Part shown: positions 1 to 12,198 of the stretch, piece by piece
Layout: each line of letters starts with the position of its first letter
How positions within the stretch are numbered: position 1 is the first letter of the stretch
Origin: Chrysomallon squamiferum
Lineage: Eukaryota > Mollusca > Gastropoda > Neomphalida > Peltospiridae
DNA length: 64,000 nucleotides
Direction: 5' to 3'
Assembly (NCBI GenBank): GCA_012295275.1
Contig: CM022674.1
Location: 5,546,436 to 5,610,435, forward strand
Notes under the pieces: generated by a model
Databases searched by the model: none
Seen by the model: the letters and a program-made list of their open reading frames with translations, nothing else
Told to the model about the DNA's origin: nothing
Translations under genes and position numbers: made by a program

Positions 1-627
1 AACCTCTCCATCAAATTTAAATACAAAACCAAGAGGTTTTTTTTCTCCTTTTACTGAAAATCATTATTTGATAACGGACTTAAAGTTTCAATAGTCGACA
101 GAAATCGGCAAAAATGTTAAGATTAAGCCTCACTATGAATCAGTTAGAAACAGATTGTTGTAATGTGTAAAATAATACCGGAATGTTGTATTCGAGCAGA
201 AGATAGCAAAAAATGTAAAAATATTTTTTACCTACCTCTTCACAGTCAAAACAGTTGCTTGCTCATTATTAATTCAAAGAACAGCTCACACCTGTTGACA
301 AAACTGCGCAATTTATATCTCAATAACTACCAGATTGAAGAAGAACTTACTTATTGTATATTTATATATATTAAGAGGATGGGAGAACAAAATTACAATA
401 AAATATTAACAGAAGAAACAATTTAGGGAATATGAATAAAATAACTGACTGAAAATTTCAGTTTTTAAACATAACGCCTTAAATTTTTAGGAATTGAAGT
501 CCTGCATAATTCCTGAATAGAACAGACATTTTACATTAATACCTGACAATTGTAGAATTGTGCTTATTCCTTGTAAGATTATCAATATATATGAAATCTC
601 ATTAATAATCTTGTCTACAAACTCAAT

Positions 628-633
<6 letters not shown>

Positions 634-719
<86 letters not shown>
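634..719. repeat. (TC)n microsatellite
   Basis: About 43 uninterrupted TC units, a pure polypyrimidine tract. The flanks 1-633 and 720-1,390 show no gene; a poly-T run lies at 1,010-1,036. Confidence 0.97.
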
Positions 720-723
<4 letters not shown>

Positions 724-1390
724 ATAAAATAACAGACGCACAAAACTACAAACCTCGTTTTCAGATGAATGGATGTCAAGGCGAAGGTATCCCTAACCGC
801 TCTGTAGACTCAAATGTAACATATCTCTCATGAAATTCACCAGCAGGTGAACGGAGTACTTACGTTATTCTCTTAATATATACAACATCAACAACAACGA
901 CGACAAAAAGAAAAAAGAAAAAAGAGACCAGAATCCTCCGATTGAATTGTGCACTGGCTGTTACGGGCCACTGCAATCCCAAAAAAATACATATATAATA
1001 ATAATAATATATTTTTTTTTTTTTTTTTTTTTTTTTGCTATTCATCGGTTGTCGAACTTTATGAGGTAAAAATGACTATAAAGGATGGGAAGAAGAAGCA
1101 ATGGTTACGCTTGATTGCGTTTTTGAGAAGAAGAAGAAGAAAAAAATAAACTAATTGAGAAAGAGAGATCGCTTTCACAAACATAGACCCATAAACATCT
1201 TTATATGCATGTACGTGTGTCTGTATTATAATCTGTGTGTCTGTGTATATGGTTGTGTATGTACGTATGTATAGATGTATGTTTAGGTCTATAGCTGAAT
1301 GCTCTCATGCATATATAAATACAAATATATTAAGTATTTTGTGTTTGTTTGTATGTCGTTATGTATTCTTTATTTATATATATGGGTACG

Positions 1391-1475
1391 CACATAAATA
1401 TATTTATGTGTGTGTGTGAAATGATAAAGATCTGTGTTGTTTTATATATATATATACCTAATACATACATACATA

Positions 1476-1506
<31 letters not shown>

Positions 1507-1534
1507 AGACAGATATAGATATAGATATAGATAG

Positions 1535-1623
<89 letters not shown>

Positions 1624-1748
1624 TAATATACCCACATAAATATATATATATATATATATATATAGGTAGGTAGGTAGGTAGGTAGGTACACAGCAACACA
1701 AACACATACACACACAGATCTTTATCATTTCACACACACACACACACA
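1391..1748. repeat. compound microsatellite flanked by inverted repeats
   Basis: In order: a 20-bp palindrome (1391-1410), an arm tgtgaaatgataaagatctg, AT runs, GATA-type units (about 1,488-1,622), TA (1,641-1,664), GGTA (1,665-1,687), then cagatctttatcatttcaca, which is the reverse complement of the first arm, and CA units. Confidence 0.9.
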
Positions 1749-2098
1749 GAAGCGACAAAAACTGGTAAGGATTGAAGCAATTTCAAATCGGGGCAGACAG
1801 TAACAGGTATGAAAATGAGTCTGTTTGTTTGTTTTGTTTGTTTGTTTGTTTGTTTATTTGTTTTATTTTTTATTGTTGTTGTTGTTAAATCAAGTTTCAA
1901 GATAACAAATGTTGTTTTCCTAACTGATAACTGCTCCGGCTTTTTTTATTAAAACTTAACAATATATGACAAGGTTCAAATATGCTAGGTCCAATCTGGA
2001 CTAATGCCAAAGGATGAGCTGGATTTATTTAACATTTATGAATATTTTATTTTTAAAATGAAGTGTTTTTGGTGGTGAGTTTTTTTATGTGAAATTGT

Positions 2099-2111
2099 GT
2101 CTATTGCTGTT

Positions 2112-2144
<33 letters not shown>

Positions 2145-2488
2145 ATTGTTGTTGTTGCTTTGGTACGAAGTAATACTTCATTTCTATAATGAACAACAAG
2201 ATGTTGATGTTAATAATTACCGTTTTCATAACGATCTAGATGTATACAGATGATGACGATGATGACGATAATGATGATGATGATGTTGATGACAATGATG
2301 ACAATAGTGACAACGAAGAAGAAGAAACTGTAATTATGAAGATGGTGCTGATGACGACAACGATAATGAGCATAATCATAACGATGTTGATGATGATGAT
2401 AATTATGTACATAATGACATTGGTGTTGATTACGATCATGGCAATTATGACGTGAGCAAAGATGAAAATAAAATGAAAATAATAACAG

Positions 2489-2523
<35 letters not shown>

Positions 2524-2525
2524 GT
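2099..2525. repeat. GTT and imperfect GAT trinucleotide tracts
   Basis: A GTT tract at about 2,106-2,157 and an imperfect GAT/ATG region at 2,246-2,525, ending in a purer (GAT)n. Stop-free frames here are artefacts of the repeat. Confidence 0.9.
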
Positions 2526-3520
<995 letters not shown>

Positions 3521-3977
3521 TGATATAACAAAAAGATGTAAGCATGTAAAACAACAACAATAACAATAACACCACCATTAATTAATTAATTTAGGAATTA
3601 AAAATAATTAATTGCAAATAAATAAATAAATTTCAAGCTAGCAATTATTAAAATATATCTTTGCATAACTTAAAACGAAAATTTATTTATTAGTATTCCT
3701 TTTTCTTTTTCTTTTTTTTAATAATGTTACTTGCATTGATTAATTAATTCTAACAAGAGAAGAACAACAACAACATAACACTAACAGAGGAAAAGAGAAA
3801 AAAAATACCTCAGATGTAATTATAATTAACGAGTTCTTAATTATAATTATATGTATGTATATATGTATACATATAGGCAAATGGTATTTATGTATCTTGT
3901 CTATGGATTTTACGAGATCGTGAATAAAAAAACATGTATGTATATATTCACATCTACGCACATGCATAAGTACACAC

Positions 3978-3979
<2 letters not shown>

Positions 3980-4035
<56 letters not shown>
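3980..4035. repeat. (CA)n microsatellite
   Basis: About 28 CA units. A shorter CA run occurs at 4,096-4,112. The region 4,113-5,526 holds poly-T and poly-A runs (about 4,588-4,612 and 4,738-4,760), short AGT/ATC runs (5,270-5,330), and no gene I can support. Confidence 0.95.
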
Positions 4036-4037
<2 letters not shown>

Positions 4038-5526
4038 TCCTACGTCAACATTCGCTAACAAATTACATCAGAAATCGTTTAACCTATTTTTACAATCACA
4101 CACACACACACACCGGTCAGGTAAACTTAATATTTAATACACCATTAAACATAATGGCCATACCCACTTTCTACGAAGGAGACCAGTGAATTATTTCGCT
4201 TTATTAACATCAGCAGCTTGACCTTTCTGTCTTCGATTTATTCTGTGTGTGTGTGTTCCAACCGTTAACGCCTGGATATGTATTTCTATAAATTTCTATT
4301 ATATAAGCATTACTTAATTTAAGATATAACACTATGGCGCCCTCTCACGCCTAGCCTCAAACACTGCGATGAATGAAAACCAACCATTGTAAAAGATCTT
4401 CGAAAATAACGAACGATAAATTCATCCCAGATTTCATGCATGACTGAAGTTCAATAAATTGTCGTGCATATATATATATAAATAATCTCTATTCAGGTGT
4501 GTTTTGTTGGAAGATTTTTTTATTATTATTATTATTATTATAATTTTTCTCGTTTTTTCTCTCTTGTATTTTCTTTCTTTCTTGTTTCTTTTTTTTTTTT
4601 TTTTTTTTTTTTACGCTTAACGTTGTACCTTTAGAAGTACCTTTTTAATGACTTTGAAATTTTCATTATCGGCAGGTGTTTCGATAGGAAATTAATAACT
4701 GATTAATATAGTTATACTACAGGACATACACTTGTTTAAAAAAAAAAAAAAAAAAAAAAAGTATGAAAGAAAAAGATGTACAGACATTTTCACTGACGGC
4801 CATATTTTATATAGAGCTACGGTTTTTTAAAATGTTGAAGCAAAAAAGAAAAAAAAAAATGGATAATAAAATAATAATAATGACACAAGCGATCAGACAG
4901 GACAAAATACCGCCATTCACCTGCATGATGGACGTTCTTTATTTGCTGTCATTTTCTATCACTCAGTTTGATGAATACACTTTTCTACCTCATACTGGCG
5001 TGATTTCGTTGGTACTCCTTTGCACGCTAATAAAAGCAAGTCCTAACCGTATTAAATAAATTCACAAGACTCCGAGTTTAATGTTTGATTCAGGCGATAA
5101 AAGAAAACGCTTCGTTTGATTCGACGCTAAGCATATGTATTACTGTTAATGTCGTATTTTCGTGTACGAAGTAATAAGTACTTAGTTTAATGGAGGGAAT
5201 GAAATAGCAAATCAAATTTAATACCCATTCAAATAGTTTTTGATGAAATGGATGCTTTTTGTTAGAGTAGTAATAGTAGTAGTAGTAGTAGTAGTGTAAT
5301 AACCGTCATCATCATCATCATCATCGTTATAGCATCTTTAGGGTTAATGGTGATAAAAAACACATTACTTACAACTGAAAAAGTAATAGATGTAATACTA
5401 GTGGTTCTCTAGTAGTAATATTTGACACTAATAGCTGCTGAAGTAGTAGTTACTGTGGTTGTAATAGTTGCTGCTGTTGTAGTAGTAGTTGATGTTGTAT
5501 AATGTGTATTAGCAATAAAACTGTTA

Positions 5527-5900
5527 TTGTAATGTTTATTTAAAAATGTGACCACAAATGTGACTATCAAAATGTAATTATCAATATGTCATTCCTAAAC
5601 ATACTCATAATAAATCAAAGCAATCAAATTTATTTATTTAAATGACTTTTCTGTTTGCAACATACCTTTTCTTCTTGAAAAATAAAGAGGGAAAATGAAA
5701 AAAAAAAAATTGCTGTCAATTTTTTCTAATTGTACTCATTTGATTTCAGTTAGAAATTAAAATTCTAAGATGTAATTCATGGGAAAAAAAGGGAAGGAAA
5801 TATATTATGGTATATTTATTGTAGGAAAATCTGGAGAAAATTGTGAAAGATTTAAGATAGGAATGAAATAATATTTGGAATGGGATCAGTAGGGCAACTG

Positions 5901-5957
<57 letters not shown>
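5527..5957 (+). repeat. dispersed repeat with ATT tail, copy 1
   Basis: A body of about 375 bp followed by an uninterrupted ATT tract (5899-5957). It is nearly identical to the segment at 28,028-28,450 in the same orientation. Shared landmarks include atgtgaccacaaatgtgact, caaagcaatcaaatttattt, and agtagggcaactgattatt at the body-tail junction. A 3' microsatellite tail is typical of non-LTR retrotransposons and SINEs. No coding capacity seen. Confidence 0.85.
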
Positions 5958-5959
<2 letters not shown>

Positions 5960-6258
5960 TGCTGCTGTTGTTATTGTTGTTATCATTATCACAATCATCA
6001 TCATCATCATCATCATTATTACTACCACTACTACTACTACCACCACCAACACCACTATTACTATTAAGACTAATAATATTACTGTAACTACTACTATCGC
6101 TGTTATTACTATTACTAACAATATTACTCTTGCCTCCTATACTACGCTACTACTACTACTAACACCACAACCACTACCGCTACTACAACCACTGCTACTT
6201 GTATCTCCAACCGCAGTACGAAACCTATGCTGGTGATAATAATAATAACAATAATAAC

Positions 6259-6304
<46 letters not shown>

Positions 6305-6690
6305 TAATAATAATAACAATAATAATAATAATAATAACAATAAATTAATAATAATAATAATAATAATAATAATTTTAATAATAATGATAATGATAATGAT
6401 GATGATAAAAATGTAATAATAATAATAATGATGATGATGATGATGATGATAATAGTGATAATAATAATATCAATAATAATAATGATAATAATAATGATGA
6501 TAATGATAACAGTAGTAATAATAATAATGATGATGATAATGATAATAATGATAATGACAACAACACCAACAACAATAATGATAATAATGATAATGATAAT
6601 AACAACACCAACAACAACAACAATAATAATAATGATAATAACACCAACAACAACAACAATAATAATAATAATAATAATAATAATGAGACG
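5958..6690. repeat. degenerate trinucleotide block with inverted halves
   Basis: The left half is ATT/ACT type and the right half (from about 6,236) is AAT/GAT/AAC type. Long stop-free frames here encode homopolymers such as poly-Ile or poly-Leu and are not genes. Confidence 0.9.
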
Positions 6691-6894
6691 ACGATAATAA
6701 TAAGGTAATTTTATCTTTAATAACATAGCTATGTGTTTTTGTTTTTTTAACAAACTAACTTTCTAACCACTCAACAAAATAAACAAAACAAAATCGAAAA
6801 ACCAAACACAATTTAGAAAATCATTATCGTTAAAATTAAACAAACTTAGAGATTCTTTTATAATTATTAGTGTTTTTGTTGTTGTCGTTCTTTG

Positions 6895-7025
6895 TAGACT
6901 TAAATATGTGTTTTTCAAGTGTCGACTAGTTAGATGATGTGAAGCACGTTTGAAGTAGACTCCAGTAGGATTTGAACTTTCTACCGCCCACGTCAAAAAA
7001 CGACAAAAACCGACAGCAGACGTCA
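6895..7025 (-). repeat. possible tRNA-derived SINE fragment
   Basis: On the minus strand, GTTCAAATCC (around 6,966-6,977) resembles an RNA polymerase III B box, followed by ctggagtctac. No clear A box or cloverleaf was found. Weak. Confidence 0.25.
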
Positions 7026-7139
7026 TAAAATTACGTTTTCAGTTTATTCCGAGGCTAACAATTTTGACCGACCAAGTGTAAAATATTTTGTGTATTTGCG
7101 TCATTATTTATACAGAAAGAGAAAGACAAGCAGTAGAAG

Positions 7140-7242
7140 TAGTAGTAGTAGTAGTAGTTGATGTTGTTGTTGTTGTTATTGTTGGCATATTACTTATTTA
7201 ATAAATTATTATTATTTTAAGTATTTTTTTTTTTTTTTTTTT

Positions 7243-7279
<37 letters not shown>

Positions 7280-7535
7280 TTTTTTTTTACCTTTTTTATT
7301 TATTTATTTAGTTATTTAGTTATATATATATATATATGTTTTATTATTATATTTTATTTTTTTAGTTAGTTATTATATATATTTTATTATATAATTATAT
7401 TTTAATTTGATTTATTTATTTTGTTTCTATTTTATTTATTTATTTATTATATTTTATTTAGTTCTTTTATTTTATTTGTTTTTATTTTTTATTATTACTT
7501 TTCTCTTTTCTTTCTTTTTTTTTTTTTTTTTTTTA
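7140..7535. repeat. poly-T / ATT-rich low-complexity block
   Basis: Starts with AGT and GTT runs, then several poly-T tracts (7,222-7,288, 7,513-7,534) and TTTA runs. Confidence 0.9.
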
Positions 7536-9114
7536 TGTATTTAAGATTATTTTACTTGCTTTTCATATTTTTCATTTTATTTTGCTGTCTAGTTTTATTA
7601 CGGTTTTACTTTTGTTGTCGTCAGCGTATCTCCTCTTCTTTGTCGTTTTAATAGTTGTCAAACTGTGATCCAAATAAACAGATATAAAAATAAATAGATA
7701 ACTAAAGACAGAAAAAGAAAAAGCATTTCGTCTTTCTTTTCCGTTGTTTTCAAATTGCAAAAAAAAAAAAAAAAAAAATTCGAATGTTAAACACACCTTT
7801 ACAGAAAACGTGAGCGAACTGTGATTCAGTGTTTGTTCGCGTAAGTTGTGACGCTTAATGTTTGTCATTCCGTACGTCATTTAACTGTGAACTGAGACAA
7901 GCCTCGTTTTGTTATTTTTTAGTTAAATACATACACTGCTTTGTGAATTTGGAGCGATGTATTCACAGCGTTTGCAGGTTTTTTGTGTTCATGCAGACAA
8001 AAGTTTATTGTAATCAAACCATTTCTCATTATTTGGACGTACGTACGCCCTTCTGAAAAGATGTGTGCATCCATATGTTTTTGTATAATGCTGCAGCTGT
8101 CACGCATGTTCATAACAGCTCACAATTGTTGATTGTGCTGTAGTGGCATGCACGTGGAGGGGGGCGAAGGGGCAGTGGCCCCGTGCATCCAAATTGGATG
8201 GGGGGGCATCCAATCCGGAAAAAGAATTTTGTAAAATTGGTTGGTTTATATTTAAAGTGTTCATTTTTATGTTTCATCTGTGTTTATATATTCCAAATAT
8301 CTTACTTTCTCATAATATTTCTCAGGACTAGGCCTTATACTTGATCCTTTGGGGCATACAAACAAGGAGTCACCAGACCTTTGCACTCCATTTGCTAAGC
8401 CCCTCTCGAAGCTTAATGTTAAAAGTTATAACTTCTTTGATTATATTTTTCTTTATTTACTTGAATAGTTTGATCGTTGATTGATGGAGTAACGTTGGTT
8501 TTTTAACATCTATGCAAATACATATCGTGTTATTTGTAACTTGAATAAAATAATAAACGGTTACTTAACAATATTTTAACGACTAGTTAACATATATTTT
8601 AACATTACATTTATCCTGTCTTAACAGTTGCAACCGGCTGTCTGAGGGCGACCACAATGCAGGCGTGGCCGAGCTTCGGTGAAAATGAGAGAAGGACACC
8701 CCTGCCCTACGGTAGCTGAATGAAAAGATATATTTATTCGGTTTTATACGGTAACCATCGGCTGTCCAGTTTTTTTTTTTTTTAAATAAGCTCACATCTG
8801 TTGAACATTTTATATTTCTTACTGAACGAAGTTTCGAGAGATAAGTTATTTTGTAGAGATTACCTGTCTATTGACGGAAGCAGGCTTAATCCTCGCACCA
8901 GTATTTTGTTTTATATTTCCGGTTCCAGAATGGACTCCGGGACAAAACAAAATATAATTAAATAAACAATATGCATGGTTCTATTCAATACTACTGCTAC
9001 TGCTGCTGCTACTGCTACTACTACTACTAGTAGTATTGTTATTGTGGATTATGATATTATTATTATTATTATCATCATTACGTTGAGTAAACACAAATTA
9101 ACGAAATCAAAAAT
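7536..9114. other. no gene seen; possible transposon debris
   Basis: Two patches are GC-richer than the background. One is 8,140-8,225 (gcacgtggagg, ggcatccaatccgg). The other is 8,610-8,775, which on the minus strand contains gcaggggtgtccttctc, reminiscent of hAT transposon ends. Neither has open reading capacity. Confidence 0.35.
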
Positions 9115-9708
9115 GTTTAATTGTTTTAAAGTTTTCCTTTGTCCCACTAACGATTTTTTGTTTCCACACCATTCTTTTTTCCTTATTTACATTATTTTTA
9201 TTTGCATTTACTTTTTTTTTTTTTGGGAGGGTTGTTTTTTTGTTTGATTTTTTATTATTATTTTTCCCATCGCTGTGCGTCTGTGCGTTTTTATACGCAC
9301 TTTTTCTTTCTCTCTCTTCAGTATATTTATCCCACTTTTTACTTTTTATTTTTATTTTTATTATTTTCATCACGACTGTATTAATACAGTCGTGCACTAT
9401 TTAATTTCAGAATGTCTACACTAACATTATTAATAATTGTTGAATGCTTACGTATTAACGACACTGAAATATCATTCAAAACATTCTTTGTTCATCTTGA
9501 CGTCATTTTATACATGTCAAAGAACCTCGCATTTAAAATAAAAATTCTTTATAGTCAGTTCTTTTAACTTCGTTACTTGCACTTTTCACTTGGTTTACTC
9601 AAGCAGAAACAAGTAAAAAAAAAAAAAACTAATGAATTTCTTGCGGGCGAATCGAATAACATCGAATTCAAAAGGTTTACTGTGGTTTTAATTTTTTATT
9701 ATTATTAT

Positions 9709-9743
<35 letters not shown>

Positions 9744-10030
9744 ACTTTATTTTATTTTATTTTATTTATATATATTACCTTTTTTTTTCACTGTCTTGTT
9801 GTTTTTCTGTCCTGTGAATATTTTGTTATCTCCGTGCACGTGTGCGTGTATATACACAATTTATATTTCTGTCGTTAGAGTACTTTATCCTTTTTTTTTT
9901 TTTTTATCAAGACTGTTTTAATATTGCGTGCACTATTTATTTTCAGAAGGTCTCGGCTAACGTTATTAAAAATTGTTGAATGTACAATGATCCGTATTAA
10001 CGACACCGAAATGACAACAAATGACTGTAT
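9115..10030 (+). repeat. diverged local duplication
   Basis: The segment around 9,365-9,482 recurs at 9,903-10,025. Shared parts include gtgcactattta, ttattaa.aattgttgaatg and gtattaacgacac.gaaat. A T-rich tract precedes each. The copies differ by many substitutions, so the duplication is old. Outer borders are uncertain. Confidence 0.65.
9371..9394. repeat. 24-bp perfect palindrome
   Basis: CACGACTGTATT is followed immediately by its exact reverse complement. In the duplicated copy near 9,907-9,930 the symmetry has decayed. It is possibly a transposon terminal motif or a dimeric factor site. Confidence 0.9.
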
Positions 10031-10443
10031 TTAGAAAGCTCTAAGTGTGTTTTCAAAGCATTCATTCTCAAATTTGGTGAAACGGTTGGCTGAAGAACAT
10101 TTGAAAGCATTTGACGCTGTTTTAGGGTCTGTTTGTTATAGACACATAGTAATTTTAATATCAGAATAGGCATAGATACGTTTTACATACATACATGTAT
10201 ATATATATAAGAAGTGTCGTTGCTTACCTTTAACATATCATGTAATGTGTGTGTCATTTAGTAGCCGTTTTGTTTGATGCTGTTTGGATGTTTGTTTTGT
10301 TGTTTTGTTGTTTCTTTTTCTTTTTTTGTTATTTAGTATTTTTTTCTTCTATAGTTGTATTTTTTTTTTCACTCTTGTAATAAAACATTTGAAAGAAGTA
10401 TTTTGCTATGTTGCTTACATCATATCTAGTTAAATTAATATTA

Positions 10444-10492
<49 letters not shown>

Positions 10493-10777
10493 TTTGAAAG
10501 CGTTTATGAGTTAGCGACAAATAACGAGAACATAATTACCGCCATAATATGAATATTAATAATTAACAAATATATTTTTAAATTAATTATTCCCGGTACA
10601 AGAGCTTTATTGTTTTTAAATACTATCGCAGGGCTTTGCCGAAAATCCGCTGCATTTCCAATCACTTTACATCGGCATGGCTTTTAGATCAGTGATCGTT
10701 ACGTGATTCTTTAAGGAAGAGTTCTCTACTAAGAGAAAATAACTCTAAACGAATCATATCCATGCAGAAATAAACAA
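10031..10777 (+). other. region upstream of BBS12, promoter not resolved
   Basis: Contains a (GT)n at 10,449-10,491 and a less repetitive stretch 10,600-10,777 that could hold the BBS12 promoter and 5' UTR. I found no clear core promoter element or RFX X-box. Confidence 0.3.
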
Positions 10778-10829
10778 ATGTCTACGTTTAGAAACTTAAT
10801 TTCGGGACCTGATGCTGTCCTGCATTTAG
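10778..10829 (+). CDS. BBS12: BBS12 exon 1 (start codon)
   Basis: Reads MSTFRNLISGPDAVLHL and ends in a phase-1 donor (g|gtaag). An in-frame stop at 10730-10732 lies upstream, and this is the first ATG after it. It joins exon 2 in frame. Sequence conservation here is weak, so a different 5' exon cannot be excluded. Confidence 0.6.
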
Positions 10830-11968
10830 GTAAGATTTTGCAAACATTCTAATGGTGGATGTTAGTGCTTTTCAGTGTTAACAGTTTTTATTGTATGAAA
10901 CGATTTAAGTATGACTAAGACGCAGCTGTGATAAAGTTCAGACATTATGATTAAACATAACATAACGACGTAACGTAGTGATTCTGATACTGTCACTGTG
11001 ATAGTAACATAACCATGACATAGTTATATATTTTAATACTAGTTTGTGACTTTGTACTATAATACTACTTTACTACTACTGCTAGTAACAAGTATACTAC
11101 TGCATAACCAGATGTCTGAAGTTTTAACTAGATAATAATGAATTTTAATGTTTACAAATTAATAATGCACACATGATTATGTTTTTTATTTTTTATTTTT
11201 TATTTTTATTATTTTTATTTATTTTTTTGTTGGGGTTAGTAGCATAATTGATTTAATTGACTTTTCTTCTCTTGTAACTAAATTATTTAATGATATATAA
11301 AGAGATAAATAAATAAATAAGAAATAATATATATATTTTTTTATAATTAATGTGAATGTTAAAAAGAAGTTAATAGCATATTCCATCAATTCTAAATAAC
11401 ATTCAGCTTGAAATGTGAGATAATTGTAGACTTTTGTTCTTAATTATTGTGTAAAAATGGATAATAATGTTTTATAATCCTTTAAAACTCTTTCTGAAAT
11501 GTTTGTTGTTGTTATTATTATAAATACTGTTACTGTTTCAGCATCGCTTGTTAAACCAATGATTGCCAATAACGACTGGTAAGTTTGATTTTATTTATTT
11601 ATTTCTTGCTGAGAAAGCAAATTAATAAATAAAAGATAAATAAATAAATAAATAAATAAACCAAAACCCAAATTTTAGAAATGCTGAAAGAATGAGCAAA
11701 TATTTATTTAATAAATCTCCACATATTAACAAACATGAGAGATAAAACCTCTGTGTTTTGGACTTTTCTTTTATAGATAGACTTAAAGTATAAAAAATAG
11801 TTAAGGAGTAATGTTTAGAACTGTAAATAGCATGAATGCATTTAGGGAGTGTATTAAAATTGTTATGTAAAATACAAATTCGGATGAAATCCTGTTGTGA
11901 ATATTTTGTTTTGGTTCAGTTGTATACAACTGTCTTTCAGTTTATGTAACCTTTTTTAATAAGCTATT

Positions 11969-12011
<43 letters not shown>

Positions 12012-12166
12012 TTTTATTATGATTATGATTATTATTATTATTATTATATAGGCACACACATATACAGACACACACACACACACACAAACACATACACATG
12101 CACACATAAAGACATGTCTGTATGAATGTATATGTGTATGTATACACATATACATATACACATTAA

Positions 12167-12198
<32 letters not shown>

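Noticed and set aside
487-741. Open frame of Arg-Glu repeats on the minus strand
   Set aside because: It is the (TC)n microsatellite read in frame.
1330-1758. Several overlapping open frames of Tyr-Ile-Ser-Leu repeats
   Set aside because: They are GATA, TA and CA repeats in different frames, open on both strands.
4763-5059. 98-codon plus-strand frame
   Set aside because: No recognised similarity, no splice context, and it starts inside an A-rich run. Not supported as a gene.
6142-6753. 203-codon minus-strand frame of Ile, Val and Leu
   Set aside because: It is a trinucleotide block. Other frames and the opposite strand are equally open.
8610-8775. hAT-like transposon end
   Set aside because: Only a short caggggtgtcc-like motif. 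No paired terminal repeat or target-site duplication was found.
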